64,000 nucleotides of DNA from JAOPZW01 sp963851295 (GTDB taxonomy: Bacteria > Actinomycetota > Thermoleophilia > Solirubrobacterales > Solirubrobacteraceae), in the NCBI GenBank assembly GCA_963851295.1, contig CAWKOS010000006.1, forward strand, positions 248,001 through 312,000. Reading direction: 5' to 3'. Shown here piece after piece: positions 18,040-26,084 of this stretch (positions are counted from its first letter, which is position 1; the number at the start of each line of letters is the position of its first letter). The notes beneath the pieces are model-generated. The model ran no database searches. It saw nothing but the letters and a program-made list of their open reading frames with translations, and was not told where the DNA came from. The position numbers and the translations under genes were made by a program.

Positions 18040-18747
18040 TCAGCCCGCCTGGCCGGCGGCGCTCGTCGCGGAGGATTCCGCGGCGGGCGCCGTCGCCTGC
18101 TGGGCGGGGTCCGGCAGCGCCGACGGGTCGCTCGCGGGCGTGGTGCTCGTCGTCGGGGCCGTGGTGGTCTTCGGCGCCGCCTGCTTGGTCGCCGGGGCGG
18201 CCTGCTTGGCCGTCGCGGTCTTCTTCGTCTCGGCCGCCGGCTTGCGCTTGGCCGCGGGGGCGGGGGCGGGGGCCTGCGCCGCGGGCGCCGGCGCGTAGGC
18301 CGGCGGCGGGGCGGCAGCGCGGACGACGACGGTCTTCTCGCGCACGACCTTGCGCACGACGACCTTGCGCACGACCTTCGTCGTGTGGGCGACCGGCGTC
18401 GCCGGCGGGCGGCCGGCGTGCAGGAGCAGCATCCCGGGCGCGACGAGGCCGGCGCAGGCGAGGAGCACCGCGCCGCCGGTGCGCGCGGGCGCGGGTGCGG
18501 CGGCCAGGCGGCGGCGCATCGTCTGGGCCGGGCGCGGGCCGCGGCGGCGCTTGAGCCCGCGCGCGGCCAGGGTCTCCAGCGGCACGAAGCTCAGGACGAG
18601 GACCTCGAAGACGAGCGTCCACGCCAGGCCGCGCAGGACCAGCCACTGCATCCCGGTCGAGGGCAGATGGGTCGGCCACCAGAGCAGGAAGAGACCCGCG
18701 GCGAGGCCGGCGGCGGTGACCTTGGAGACGAGGTTGTCGAGCGTCAT
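18040..18747 (-). CDS. Membrane protein with Ala/Pro/Lys-rich extracytoplasmic tail
   Basis: 235 residues from ATG 18747; ATG 18801 would add 18. Hydrophobic segments lie at about 8-25 (AAGLAAGLFLLWW), 33-52 (LRGLAWTLVFEVLVLSFV) and 85-105 (GGAVLLACAGLVAPGMLLL). Beyond about residue 115 the chain is a low-complexity tail with alternating Val-Val-Arg-Lys, then Ala/Pro/Lys/Thr-rich sequence, probably lying outside the membrane. I recognise no family. A wall-spanning or DNA/polymer-binding tail is conceivable. It is convergent with the exporter and divergent from metF. Confidence 0.65.
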   Translation of the reverse strand: MTLDNLVSKVTAAGLAAGLFLLWWPTHLPSTGMQWLVLRGLAWTLVFEVLVLSFVPLETLAARGLKRRRGPRPAQTMRRRLAAAPAPARTGGAVLLACAGLVAPGMLLLHAGRPPATPVAHTTKVVRKVVVRKVVREKTVVVRAAAPPPAYAPAPAAQAPAPAPAAKRKPAAETKKTATAKQAAPATKQAAPKTTTAPTTSTTPASDPSALPDPAQQATAPAAESSATSAAGQAG

Positions 18748-18834
18748 ACAGGAGGAGCGGCGCGGGCGTGCGAAGACCGCCCACGCCCGGTCGATCGGCA
18801 TCAGGGCCCCGAACTTGACCCCTTGCGCCCTACC

Positions 18835-19779
18835 ATGGGCGCGATGCGCATCGACGAGATCTACGCCTCGGGCGAGCGGCCGGTGTTCTCCTTCGAGTTC
18901 TTCCCGCCCCGCAGCCCGGAGGGCGAGGCCAACCTGTACCTGGCCCTCGCCGCCCTGCGCCCGCTGGCGCCCGACTTCGTGAGCGTCACCTACGGCGCGG
19001 GCGGCTCGACCCGCGGCAAGACGCTCGAGATCGTCTCGCGCATCCGCGACGAGATCGGCCTGGAGGCGATGGCCCACTTCACCTGCGTGGGCGCCACGGC
19101 CGACGACCTGCGCTCGACGCTCGACGAGATGAGCTCGCTGGGCTTCGAGAACGTCCTGGCGCTGCGCGGCGACCCGCCGCAGGGCCAGCAGGAGTGGACC
19201 AAGACCGAGGGCGGCCTGGAGTACTCGCGCGAGCTCGTGGAGCTCATCAGCGGCGACTACCCGTTCTCGATCGGGGCGGCCTGCTTCCCGGAGACCCACA
19301 TCCACGCGACCTCGCCCGACGACGACCTGCGCTACCTCAAGGAGAAGGTCGACGCCGGCGTCGGCTTCCTCATCACGCAGCTCTTCTTCGACAACGCGCT
19401 CTACTACGACTTCGTCGCCCGGGCGCGGGCCATCGGCATCGACGTCCCGATCGTCCCGGGCATCCTGCCGATCACGACCTACGCCCAGCTCGCGCGCGTG
19501 ACGAGCATGTGCGGGGCGACGATCCCCGACCACCTGCTCGGCGAGCTCGACGCGCGCCGCGCGAGCACCGAGGCCGTCGCCGAGTTCGGCGTCGCCTACG
19601 CGACGATGCAGTGCGCCGACCTGCTCGCCAACGGCGCCCCGGGCATCCACTTCTACACGCTCAACCGCTCCCCGGCGACGCGCGCGATCCTCAGCACGCT
19701 CAAGCTCTGGCGCCCGTGGGACCCGGAGGCCACAGCCCTCGGCGAGCCGCGCCGGCCGCCGGCGGCGGCGTCGCTGTAG
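18835..19779 (+). CDS. metF: 5,10-methylenetetrahydrofolate reductase
   Basis: 314 residues; an ATG nine bases later is an alternative start. The TIM-barrel family marks are present: FSFEFFPPRSPEGE with the catalytic Glu21, VTYGAGGSTR, LALRGDPP (flavin-contacting Asp), and AACFPETHIHA. ITQLFFDNALYYDF and GIHFYTLNRS close the barrel. The enzyme reduces CH2-THF to CH3-THF with FADH2, feeding methionine synthesis in the cytoplasm. Length and motifs are normal. Its stop is followed within 5 bp by a copy of the stop-adjacent repeat described at 19780. Confidence 0.95.
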   Translation: MGAMRIDEIYASGERPVFSFEFFPPRSPEGEANLYLALAALRPLAPDFVSVTYGAGGSTRGKTLEIVSRIRDEIGLEAMAHFTCVGATADDLRSTLDEMSSLGFENVLALRGDPPQGQQEWTKTEGGLEYSRELVELISGDYPFSIGAACFPETHIHATSPDDDLRYLKEKVDAGVGFLITQLFFDNALYYDFVARARAIGIDVPIVPGILPITTYAQLARVTSMCGATIPDHLLGELDARRASTEAVAEFGVAYATMQCADLLANGAPGIHFYTLNRSPATRAILSTLKLWRPWDPEATALGEPRRPPAAASL

Positions 19780-19960
19780 GCCGCGGCCGTCCGCGCTCGC
19801 TCGCGGCGCCGCGCGACGCTTACTGCATCACCGAGGGAGAGAGGAGCGGGCGGCGGCGACGCTGTCCGCTGTCTTCCTCGGGCGGAGCGGTCGGGCAAGA
19901 GAGGTCGATAGCCATCGCCATGCGATGCCTCGCGACCTTTCTCCGGGGTAGCTCGCCGCC
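19780..19960. repeat. Dispersed repeat copy with hairpin, 3' of metF
   Basis: Bases 19785-19845, read on the minus strand (CCTCGGTGATGCAGTAAGCG, then GCGCCGCGAGCG and GCGGACGGCC), are near-identical to 46345-46395. They also resemble both arms of the 4223-4473 repeat. From about 19905 to 19950 there is an imperfect hairpin: AGAGAGGTCGA pairs with GCGACCTTTCT around GCCATCGC/GCGATGC. This is followed by GGGGTAGCTCGC, the reverse complement of GAGCTACCCC at 4311-4320. It may serve as a terminator between the convergent metF and 19962-20240 genes. Confidence 0.6.
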
Positions 19961-19961
19961 C

Positions 19962-20240
19962 TCACCGCAGCTCGATGTCGAGCTTCTCGGCGAGCGCTGG
20001 CGACCCGTCGGGGCGCTCGTAGCGGACGTCGACGCTGTCGTCCTGGCGGTAGGTGCCCACGCCCCAGGCGCCGAGGAACCAGCGCCAGCCGCTGATGCGG
20101 TCCTTGCGCAGCTCGCGCTCGAAGACGAGGGCGCCCTCGTGGACGCGGTAGTCCTCGCCGAGCTCCTGGCGCACCCCGTTGACGTAGACCTCGAAGGGCG
20201 AGCGCACGTCGGGGGGCAGGCGCACGACGGACCGGGTCAC
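19962..20240 (-). CDS. Hypothetical protein, 92 residues
   Basis: It starts at GTG 20240, with GGAGA 10 nt upstream. The sequence is beta-rich: VTRSVVRLPPDVRSPFEVYVNG, ending VDVRYERPDGSPALAEKLDIEL. One segment has three aromatic residues close together (GWRWFLGAWGVGTYR). There is no signal peptide. It is probably a small cytoplasmic all-beta domain (I cannot name the family). It is divergent, by only 19 bp, from the PLP-dependent decarboxylase gene, so they may share control. Confidence 0.65.
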   Translation of the reverse strand: MTRSVVRLPPDVRSPFEVYVNGVRQELGEDYRVHEGALVFERELRKDRISGWRWFLGAWGVGTYRQDDSVDVRYERPDGSPALAEKLDIELR

Positions 20241-20259
20241 GGGGTGATTATCTCCGTGC

Positions 20260-21729
20260 GTGCTGGACACGAGACCCTCCCCGAGCCCGATCGTGCGCGT
20301 CCTCAACGAGCACGTGACGCGCTATCACCGCTGGTGCACCCCGTCGATCCTGCCCGACCAGGAGCGGGTCGACGACTTCTACGCCTCGGACGTTTCGATC
20401 TCGGCCGGCTTCTTCGGCACGCTGGTCGACCACACCGGGATCTTCGCCGAGGCCGAGGCCTTCGCGGCGGCCGCGCAGGGCGCCGACCGCACGATGTTCT
20501 CGGTCCACGGCTCGAGCGGCTCGAACTGGATCGTCCTGCGCTCGCTGGCCCTCGAGCGCTCCGACGCGCTCGTGCTCGTCGCGCGCAACATCCACCACTC
20601 GGTGATCAACGCGATCAAGGCCTTCGGGCTGGACTTCCGCTTCGTACCCACGCCCTACGAGCCGCGCTTCGAGGCCGTCCTGCCCCCGAGCGCCGACGAC
20701 CTCCTCGACGCGCTCGCGCGCTACCCCGAGGCGCTCGCGGTCCTCTACACCAGCCCGACCTACGAGGGCCTGGCGGCCGACACGCGCGCGATCGCGCGCG
20801 CCGTGCACGCCGCCTCCGACCAGGCGATGGTCATCGTCGACGAGGCCTGGGGCGGGCACCTGCACTTCCACCCGCAGCTGCCCGCGTCCGCGATGGCCAG
20901 CGGCGCCGACATCTGCGTCCAGTCGACCCACAAGCTGGCCGGCGGCCTGCAGCAGACCGGGCTCATCCACTGGCACACGGCGCGCGTGGACTCAGAGCTC
21001 CTGGAGGAGGCCTACCGCGAGTACGTGACCACCTCGCCGAGCTACCACCTGCTTGCCAGCGCCGACGCCGCCGTGCGCACGCTGGCCGCCCGCGGCCTGG
21101 ACGAGCTCGGCCGCGCGATCGAGCGCACGGACGAGCTCAAGGCCGCGCTGCACGCGCGCGTGCCCGACCTCGACCGCATGGACGATCCGGCGTGGATCGC
21201 GAGCCAGGGCGACCGGATCGGCGGCTGCGACCAGGTCAAGACGACGGTCGGCCTCAGCCGCTACGACCTCACCGGCTACGAGGTCGCGCAGGCGCTCGTC
21301 GAGCGCGGGGTCGTCATCGAGAAGGCCGGCGTGCACACGATCACGCTCATCACCACCTTCCAGCTCGGCCCCGACGCGGTCCGCGACACGGTCGACGCCC
21401 TCGCCGGCATCCTCGAGGGCCACTGCCTGCCGGGCGACGCGCGCGAGACGATGCCCGCCAACCCGTTCCGGGCCATCGACGACAAGCCCGTCATCCACCC
21501 CTACCACGCGCGCCGCTACGCGAAGTCGATCGGCCACGAGGTCCCGCTCGCCGAGGCCGTCGGCAAGGTCGCCGCCGAGGAGGTCGAGGTCTATCCCCCC
21601 GGGATCCCGGTGATCCTCGAGGGCTTCCGCGTCAGCGCCGACGCCGTGCAATACCTCGTCGAGGTGCGCGACGCCGGCGGCTCGATCGTCGCCCGCGACA
21701 CGAGCCTGGAGACCCTGCGGGTGCTGTGA
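20260..21729 (+). CDS. Orn/Lys/Arg decarboxylase-family PLP enzyme (aminotransferase fold type I)
   Basis: 489 residues from GTG 20260. The large domain shows the substrate/phosphate loop HGSSGSNWIVL, Asp194 in VIVDEAWGGH (pairs with the PLP ring nitrogen) and the Schiff-base lysine Lys225 in QSTHKLAGGLQQTG. The C-terminal OKR domain runs from about 370 to the end (PVILEGFRVS). Length matches the short, Gram-positive type that lacks the N-terminal wing domain of E. coli LdcI/AdiA. It decarboxylates a basic amino acid to a polyamine or diamine; the substrate (Arg, Lys or Orn) cannot be read from the motifs alone. Confidence 0.88.
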   Translation: MLDTRPSPSPIVRVLNEHVTRYHRWCTPSILPDQERVDDFYASDVSISAGFFGTLVDHTGIFAEAEAFAAAAQGADRTMFSVHGSSGSNWIVLRSLALERSDALVLVARNIHHSVINAIKAFGLDFRFVPTPYEPRFEAVLPPSADDLLDALARYPEALAVLYTSPTYEGLAADTRAIARAVHAASDQAMVIVDEAWGGHLHFHPQLPASAMASGADICVQSTHKLAGGLQQTGLIHWHTARVDSELLEEAYREYVTTSPSYHLLASADAAVRTLAARGLDELGRAIERTDELKAALHARVPDLDRMDDPAWIASQGDRIGGCDQVKTTVGLSRYDLTGYEVAQALVERGVVIEKAGVHTITLITTFQLGPDAVRDTVDALAGILEGHCLPGDARETMPANPFRAIDDKPVIHPYHARRYAKSIGHEVPLAEAVGKVAAEEVEVYPPGIPVILEGFRVSADAVQYLVEVRDAGGSIVARDTSLETLRVL

Positions 21730-21763
21730 AGCCGGGCTTGCGCGGGCTGGCACACTAATACGT

Positions 21764-22468
21764 ATGACGGATTTCCACGCCTTCGACACACGCGGCTACC
21801 GGACCGTCGACGTCCGCAGCGGCTACGGCGAGTGGGTGACGACCTACGAGCAGACGGTCGAGGACGCGATGGACATCCACCTGCTCGAGAGCCTCGACGA
21901 GGTCCCGTGGCCGACGATCCGCACCGCCGCCGACCTGGGCTGCGGCACCGGCCGCACCGGCGCCTGGCTGGCCGAGCGCGGCATCCCGCTCATCGACGGC
22001 GTCGACCTGACGCCCGAGATGCTCGATCGCGCCCGCGCCCGCGAGGTCTACCGCCGACTGGTCGAGGCCGACGTGTCCTCGACCGGCCTGGAGTCGGGCG
22101 CCTACGACCTCGTCGTCACCTGCCTGGTCGACGAGCACCTCGCCGACCTGCGCCCGCTCTACGTCGAGGCCCGGCGCGTCGCGCGGCCCGACGGGCGCTA
22201 CGTGCTCGTCGGCTTCCATCCCCACTTCATCATGGCCTCGGGCATGCCGACCCACTACGACAGCGCCTCCGGCGAGCCCGTGGCGATCCAGACCTACGTG
22301 CATCTGCTGAGCGACCACGTGAGCGCGGGGCTCGCCGCGGGCTGGTCCCTGGTCGAGATGCGCGAGCGCGTCATCGACGACGCCTGGCTCGAGCTCAAGC
22401 CCAAGTGGGCCTCGCTGCGCGACCAGCCGATCGCCTTCGCGGTCGTCTGGAGCGGCCAGGACGCGTAG
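21764..22468 (+). CDS. SAM-dependent class I methyltransferase
   Basis: 234 residues. Motif I is AADLGCGTGRTG at about 55-66, the acidic loop is DGVDLTPEML and motif II is YDLVVTCLVDEHLADL, a standard Rossmann-type small-molecule methyltransferase. The N-terminus (FHAFDTRGYRTVDVRSGYGEWV) is rather specific and could help find orthologues. The substrate is unknown. It follows the decarboxylase after 34 bp in the same direction, so co-transcription is possible. Confidence 0.88.
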   Translation: MTDFHAFDTRGYRTVDVRSGYGEWVTTYEQTVEDAMDIHLLESLDEVPWPTIRTAADLGCGTGRTGAWLAERGIPLIDGVDLTPEMLDRARAREVYRRLVEADVSSTGLESGAYDLVVTCLVDEHLADLRPLYVEARRVARPDGRYVLVGFHPHFIMASGMPTHYDSASGEPVAIQTYVHLLSDHVSAGLAAGWSLVEMRERVIDDAWLELKPKWASLRDQPIAFAVVWSGQDA

Positions 22469-22519
22469 CGGGCGGCCGGCCGGCGGCCGCCGCCTCCGGC
22501 CGTCCTAAGCTGACCTGCC

Positions 22520-23176
22520 GTGGAGCTCGACTACACGATCCGCCGCTCGACCCGCGCCCGCCGCGTGCGCGTGGCCGTCGACGCCCACGAGGGGGTCCAG
22601 GTCACGCTGCCCGCGCGCGCCCGCGAGCGCGAGGCGGCGCTGGCGGTGGCCGAGCTGCGCCCGTGGATCGAGCGCCGCCTGGCCGAGGTCCGCGCGGCGC
22701 GCGAGCGCCTCGCCGTGCCCGCGGGCCACGTGCCCTACCTCGGCGAGCAGCTCGCGCTCGCGCCCCAGCCCGGGCGCACCCGTGCGCACCGCCGCGGCGA
22801 CGAGCTTCTCGTCCCCGCCGACGACCCGCGCCCGGCCATCGAGCGCTGGTACCGCCGCACCGCGCGCGCCGAGATCGCCCCGCGCCTCGACGAGGCCGTC
22901 GCCGCGCTCGGCCGGCGCTACACGAGGCTCACGATCCGCGAGCAGCGCACGCGCTGGGGCTCGTGCTCGACCACCGGCGCGATGAGCTTCAACTGGCGCC
23001 TGCTCCTCGGCCCCGAGGACGTCCTGGACTACGTCGTCTGGCACGAGGCCTGCCACCTCGTGGTCATGGACCACTCCAAGCGCTTCTGGGGCCTGCTCGC
23101 CCGCCACCGCCCGGGCTACCGCGCCCCGCAGCGCTGGCTGCGCACCAACGGCTCGGCGCTCGTCCTGCCGGCCTAG
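22520..23176 (+). CDS. YgjP/SprT-like zinc metallopeptidase-fold protein (DUF45)
   Basis: 218 residues from GTG 22520. It has the M48/DUF45 zinc motif VVWHEACHLVVMDHSKRFW, giving His175, Glu176, His179 and a third ligand His185. The preceding signature TRWGSCSTTGAMSFNWRLLL is typical of the YgjP family. The N-terminal part binds as a small beta domain (RRVRVAVDAHEGVQVTLP). The molecular role of YgjP proteins is not well known; they are thought to be cytoplasmic proteases or nucleotide-linked hydrolases. Its stop overlaps that of the next, convergent gene at CTAG 23173-23176. Confidence 0.88.
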   Translation: MELDYTIRRSTRARRVRVAVDAHEGVQVTLPARAREREAALAVAELRPWIERRLAEVRAARERLAVPAGHVPYLGEQLALAPQPGRTRAHRRGDELLVPADDPRPAIERWYRRTARAEIAPRLDEAVAALGRRYTRLTIREQRTRWGSCSTTGAMSFNWRLLLGPEDVLDYVVWHEACHLVVMDHSKRFWGLLARHRPGYRAPQRWLRTNGSALVLPA

Positions 23177-23508
23177 GTCCCCAGCGCCCGGCGCAGCGCG
23201 TCGTGCGCGGTCTCGCCCGGCCTGGGCTCGACGACGACGCGCCGCCAGCGCCCGGTGAAGGCCTCGGCCGAGCCGTCGCCGCGCACGTCGACCCCGCCGC
23301 GGACGCCCGGGCCGGAGACCTCGCCGCGCAGCGCGACCTGCTCGACCGGGGCGAGGTCGCGCGCGAAGGCGTGCTCATGGACGCGACGCTCGCCGGGGCC
23401 CAGCGCGTCGAGGCGCGCCTCGAGTGCGACCAGCGCGTCGGGGAGCGTCGCGAAGCGCAGGCGCTCGGTGGCGCCGCGGCGGCGCACCGTCACCCTGTAG
23501 GCGGCCAT
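23173..23508 (-). CDS. Hypothetical protein, 111 residues
   Basis: From ATG 23508. It begins YRVTVRRRGATERLRFATLPDAL and continues with mixed helices and strands (DALVALEARLDAL, FTGRWRRVVVEPRPG). The pattern suggests a compact alpha/beta domain of the kind found in small actinobacterial conserved proteins. No catalytic motif, membrane segment or signal peptide is visible. It ends at the shared CTAG with the YgjP-like gene and lies 16 bp downstream of the acetyltransferase gene on the same strand. Confidence 0.65.
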   Translation of the reverse strand: MAAYRVTVRRRGATERLRFATLPDALVALEARLDALGPGERRVHEHAFARDLAPVEQVALRGEVSGPGVRGGVDVRGDGSAEAFTGRWRRVVVEPRPGETAHDALRRALGT

Positions 23509-23524
23509 GGCCGCCGCAGCCTAG

Positions 23525-24028
23525 TCACGCCGCGAGGTCGGCGACCAGCTCGTAGGTGCCGCCGTCGAAGCGCGTCGTCAGGCGCCCCGAGATGTGGGCG
23601 AACAGCCGCTGGGCCGCCGTGTTCTCGGGGAGCATGACCGCGGTGAAGCGCCCGACTCCCAGCGCGCGCGCCGCGTCGGCGAGCCGCGTGCCGAGCGCCG
23701 TTCCCAGGCCCTGGCCCTGGTGGCAGTCGCCCACCACGACGGCGACCTCGGCGGCCTCGGGATGCTCGGCGTCGCGCACCCAGCGCCCGACGCCGGCGAG
23801 CGTCGCCGGGTCGTCGGCGAGCACGGCCACCAGCGCGACGTGGTCGACCTGGTCGACCTCGGTGAGGTAGCGCAGCTCGGCGACGGTCAGGTGGTCCTTC
23901 GGAGCCAGGAAGCGCAGCCGCGCGCTGCGCGGGGAGAGCGAGGCCATGCCGCGCGCGAGGAGAGCCTTGTCATCGGGCCCGATGGGCCTGATCACGACTC
24001 TCTTACCGTTGCGCAGGCAAACATCCAC
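23525..24028 (-). CDS. GNAT-family N-acetyltransferase
   Basis: 167 residues. The acetyl-CoA-binding motif A is AVVVGDCHQGQGLGTALGTRLAD, split here as AVVVGDCHQGQG and LGTALGTRLAD, with the Q-x-x-G-x-G/A pattern. The N-terminus, VVIRPIGPDDKALLARGMASLS, and RLRFLAPKDHLT match the subgroup found as the GNAT domain of acyl-CoA synthetase/Pat-type proteins that acetylate protein lysines. Here the domain is alone. Acetylation of a protein or small amine in the cytoplasm is likely; the target is unknown. Confidence 0.85.
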   Translation of the reverse strand: MDVCLRNGKRVVIRPIGPDDKALLARGMASLSPRSARLRFLAPKDHLTVAELRYLTEVDQVDHVALVAVLADDPATLAGVGRWVRDAEHPEAAEVAVVVGDCHQGQGLGTALGTRLADAARALGVGRFTAVMLPENTAAQRLFAHISGRLTTRFDGGTYELVADLAA

Positions 24029-24090
24029 ACGGTCGACGGTACGCCCGCCCGCCGACCGCTTGCGTGACGATCGTCACATGAACCGGCGCG

Positions 24091-25428
24091 TCAGCGCTGG
24101 GCGATCTCCACGTAGTCGCGCTCGCGCTCGCCCGTGTAGATCTGGCGCGGGCGGGCGATCTTCTGCTCGGAGTCCTGGACCATCTCCAGCCACTGGGCGA
24201 TCCAGCCGCTCGTGCGCCCGATGGCGAACATCACGGGGAACATCGCGACCGGCAGGCCCATGGCCTCGTAGATGAGGCCCGAGTAGAAGTCCACGTTGGG
24301 GTAGAGCTTGCGCGAGACGAAGTAGTCGTCCTCGAGCGCGATCTTCTCGAGCTCGGTGGCGATGCGCAGCAGCGGGTTCTTCTTGCCGGTGACCTCGAAG
24401 ACGTCCTCGGTGGCCTTCTTGATGATCTTCGCCCGCGGGTCGTAGTTCTTGTAGACGCGGTGGCCGAAGCCCATGAGGCGCTCGTCGCCCTGCTTCACGC
24501 CGGCGATGAAGTCGGCGATGTTGTCCGTCGTCTCGATGCGCTTGAGCATCCGCAGCACGGCCTCGTTGGCGCCGCCGTGCAGCGGGCCGTAGAGGGCGCC
24601 GACGCCCGCGGCGACCGCCGAGTAGGGGTCGACCTGCGAGGAGCCGACGCCGCGCACCGCGCTCGTCGAGCAGTTCTGCTCGTGGTCGGCGTGGAGGATG
24701 AAGAGGACGTCCAGAGCGCGCTCGAGCCGCGGATCGGGCTCGTACTTGAGCTCGGTCATCTTGTACATCATGTTCAGGAAGTTGCCGCTGTAGGCCAGGT
24801 CGTTGTCGGGATAGACGTAGGGCTGGCCCATGTTGTGGCGGAAGGCGAAGGCCGCGAGCGTCGGCATCTTGGCGATGAGCCGGATCGTCTGGATGTGACG
24901 GTTGTCCGGGTCCTTGATGTCGTTGGCGTCGGGGTAGAAGGTCGAGAGCGCGCCGACGGAGCCCAGGAGCATCCCCATCGGGTGGGCGTCGTGGCGGAAG
25001 CCCTGCATGAAGCTCTTGACGTTCTCGTGGACGAAGGTGTGGATCGTGATCTCGCCGATCCAGTCGTCGAGCTGCGCCTGCGTCGGCAGCTCGCCGTGGA
25101 TGAGCAGGTAGGCGACCTCGAGGTAGGTGGAGCGCTCGGCGAGCTGGTCGATCGGGTAGCCGCGGTACTCGAGGATGCCCTTCTCGCCGTCGAGGTAGGT
25201 GATCTCAGAGCGGCACGACGCGGTGTTCATGAACGCCGGGTCGTAGGTCATGAGGCCGAAGTCGTCGTCGTCGACCTTGATCTGGCGGAAGTCGGTCGAG
25301 CGCACCGTGCCGTCGGTGATCTCAATCTCGTAGCTGCGACCGGTTCGGTTGTCGGTGACGGACAGCGTGCCGTGCCCGTCCTGGGCTACGCCGTCGCCGG
25401 CGGCCTTCGTGTCGGTCTCCGTGCTCAT
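24091..25428 (-). CDS. gltA: Citrate synthase (type II)
   Basis: 445 residues from ATG 25428, with GAGGGAGAA just upstream. The N-terminal beta domain (SYEIEITDGTVRSTDFR) is that of the Gram-negative/actinobacterial hexameric type. Active-site blocks are FILHADHEQNCSTSAVR, GALYGPLHGGANEAVL (His), GFGHRVYKNYDPRAK (His/Arg) and NVDFYSG (Asp). It condenses acetyl-CoA with oxaloacetate as the entry step of the TCA cycle. Length is normal and all catalytic residues are present. Confidence 0.96.
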   Translation of the reverse strand: MSTETDTKAAGDGVAQDGHGTLSVTDNRTGRSYEIEITDGTVRSTDFRQIKVDDDDFGLMTYDPAFMNTASCRSEITYLDGEKGILEYRGYPIDQLAERSTYLEVAYLLIHGELPTQAQLDDWIGEITIHTFVHENVKSFMQGFRHDAHPMGMLLGSVGALSTFYPDANDIKDPDNRHIQTIRLIAKMPTLAAFAFRHNMGQPYVYPDNDLAYSGNFLNMMYKMTELKYEPDPRLERALDVLFILHADHEQNCSTSAVRGVGSSQVDPYSAVAAGVGALYGPLHGGANEAVLRMLKRIETTDNIADFIAGVKQGDERLMGFGHRVYKNYDPRAKIIKKATEDVFEVTGKKNPLLRIATELEKIALEDDYFVSRKLYPNVDFYSGLIYEAMGLPVAMFPVMFAIGRTSGWIAQWLEMVQDSEQKIARPRQIYTGERERDYVEIAQR

Positions 25429-25478
25429 GGTTCTCCCTCTGCGTTCGCTGTCCGTACCGGGATGGTAGACACGATCGA

Positions 25479-26084
25479 TCAGAGCCAGCCCTTCTCCTCG
25501 GCGGCGCGGATCGCCTCGACGCGGTTGCGCGCGCCGACCTTCCCGATGGCGGCCGAGAGGTAGTTGCGCACCGTCCCGGGCGAGAGGTGCAGGACCGACG
25601 CGATGTCTGCGACCGTCGCCTGCTCGCGGGCCGCGGCGAGGACGTCGTGCTCGCGCGGGGTCAGCGGGCTGGGCCCCTCGCTGAGGGCGGCGGCGGCCAG
25701 GCCAGGGTCGACGACGCGCTCGCCGCGCACGGCGCGACGGATCGCGCGCGCGAGCTCCTCGGCGGGGTCGTCCTTGAGCAGGAAGCCGGCGGCGCCCTCC
25801 TCCATCGCGCGCCGCAGGTAGCCCGGGCGCCCGAAGGTCGTGAGCATCAGGACCTTGCACGCGGGCAGCTCGCCGCGCAGCTGCGCGGCGGCCGTGAGCC
25901 CGTCGGCGCCGGGCATCTCGATGTCCAGCAGCGCGACGTCCGGCCGCTGGGCCAGCGCCGCCGCGAGGACCTCGTCGCCGCGCGCCACCTGGGCGACGAC
26001 CTCGATGTCGGGCTCCAGCGAGAGCAGGCCGGCGAGCGCGCCGCGGACCATGGCCTGGTCCTCGGCGAGCAGGACACGGATCAC
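25479..26084 (-). CDS. DesR/NarL-type response regulator
   Basis: 201 residues. The receiver has Glu8-Asp9, phosphoacceptor Asp54 (ALLDIEMPG), Thr in LMLTTFGRPGY and Lys in FLLKDDP. The HTH is LTPREHDVLAAAREQATVADIASVL in form, with recognition helix SPGTVRNYLSAAI. FGRPGYLRRAMEEGAAGFLLKD is the hallmark of DesR-like regulators paired with ABC transporters. It overlaps the kinase gene by 4 bp and is the last gene of a four-gene operon. Phosphorylated regulator probably drives the upstream ABC exporter genes. Confidence 0.92.
   Translation of the reverse strand: MIRVLLAEDQAMVRGALAGLLSLEPDIEVVAQVARGDEVLAAALAQRPDVALLDIEMPGADGLTAAAQLRGELPACKVLMLTTFGRPGYLRRAMEEGAAGFLLKDDPAEELARAIRRAVRGERVVDPGLAAAALSEGPSPLTPREHDVLAAAREQATVADIASVLHLSPGTVRNYLSAAIGKVGARNRVEAIRAAEEKGWL

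Noticed and set aside
16477..19779. A very long plus-strand open frame (about 1100 codons) and similar long frames elsewhere
   Set aside because: It is a GC-rich shadow: only its last part is metF, and the rest is out of frame with the MFS gene and antisense to the membrane protein gene. Composition is Arg/Pro/Ala-heavy without motifs.
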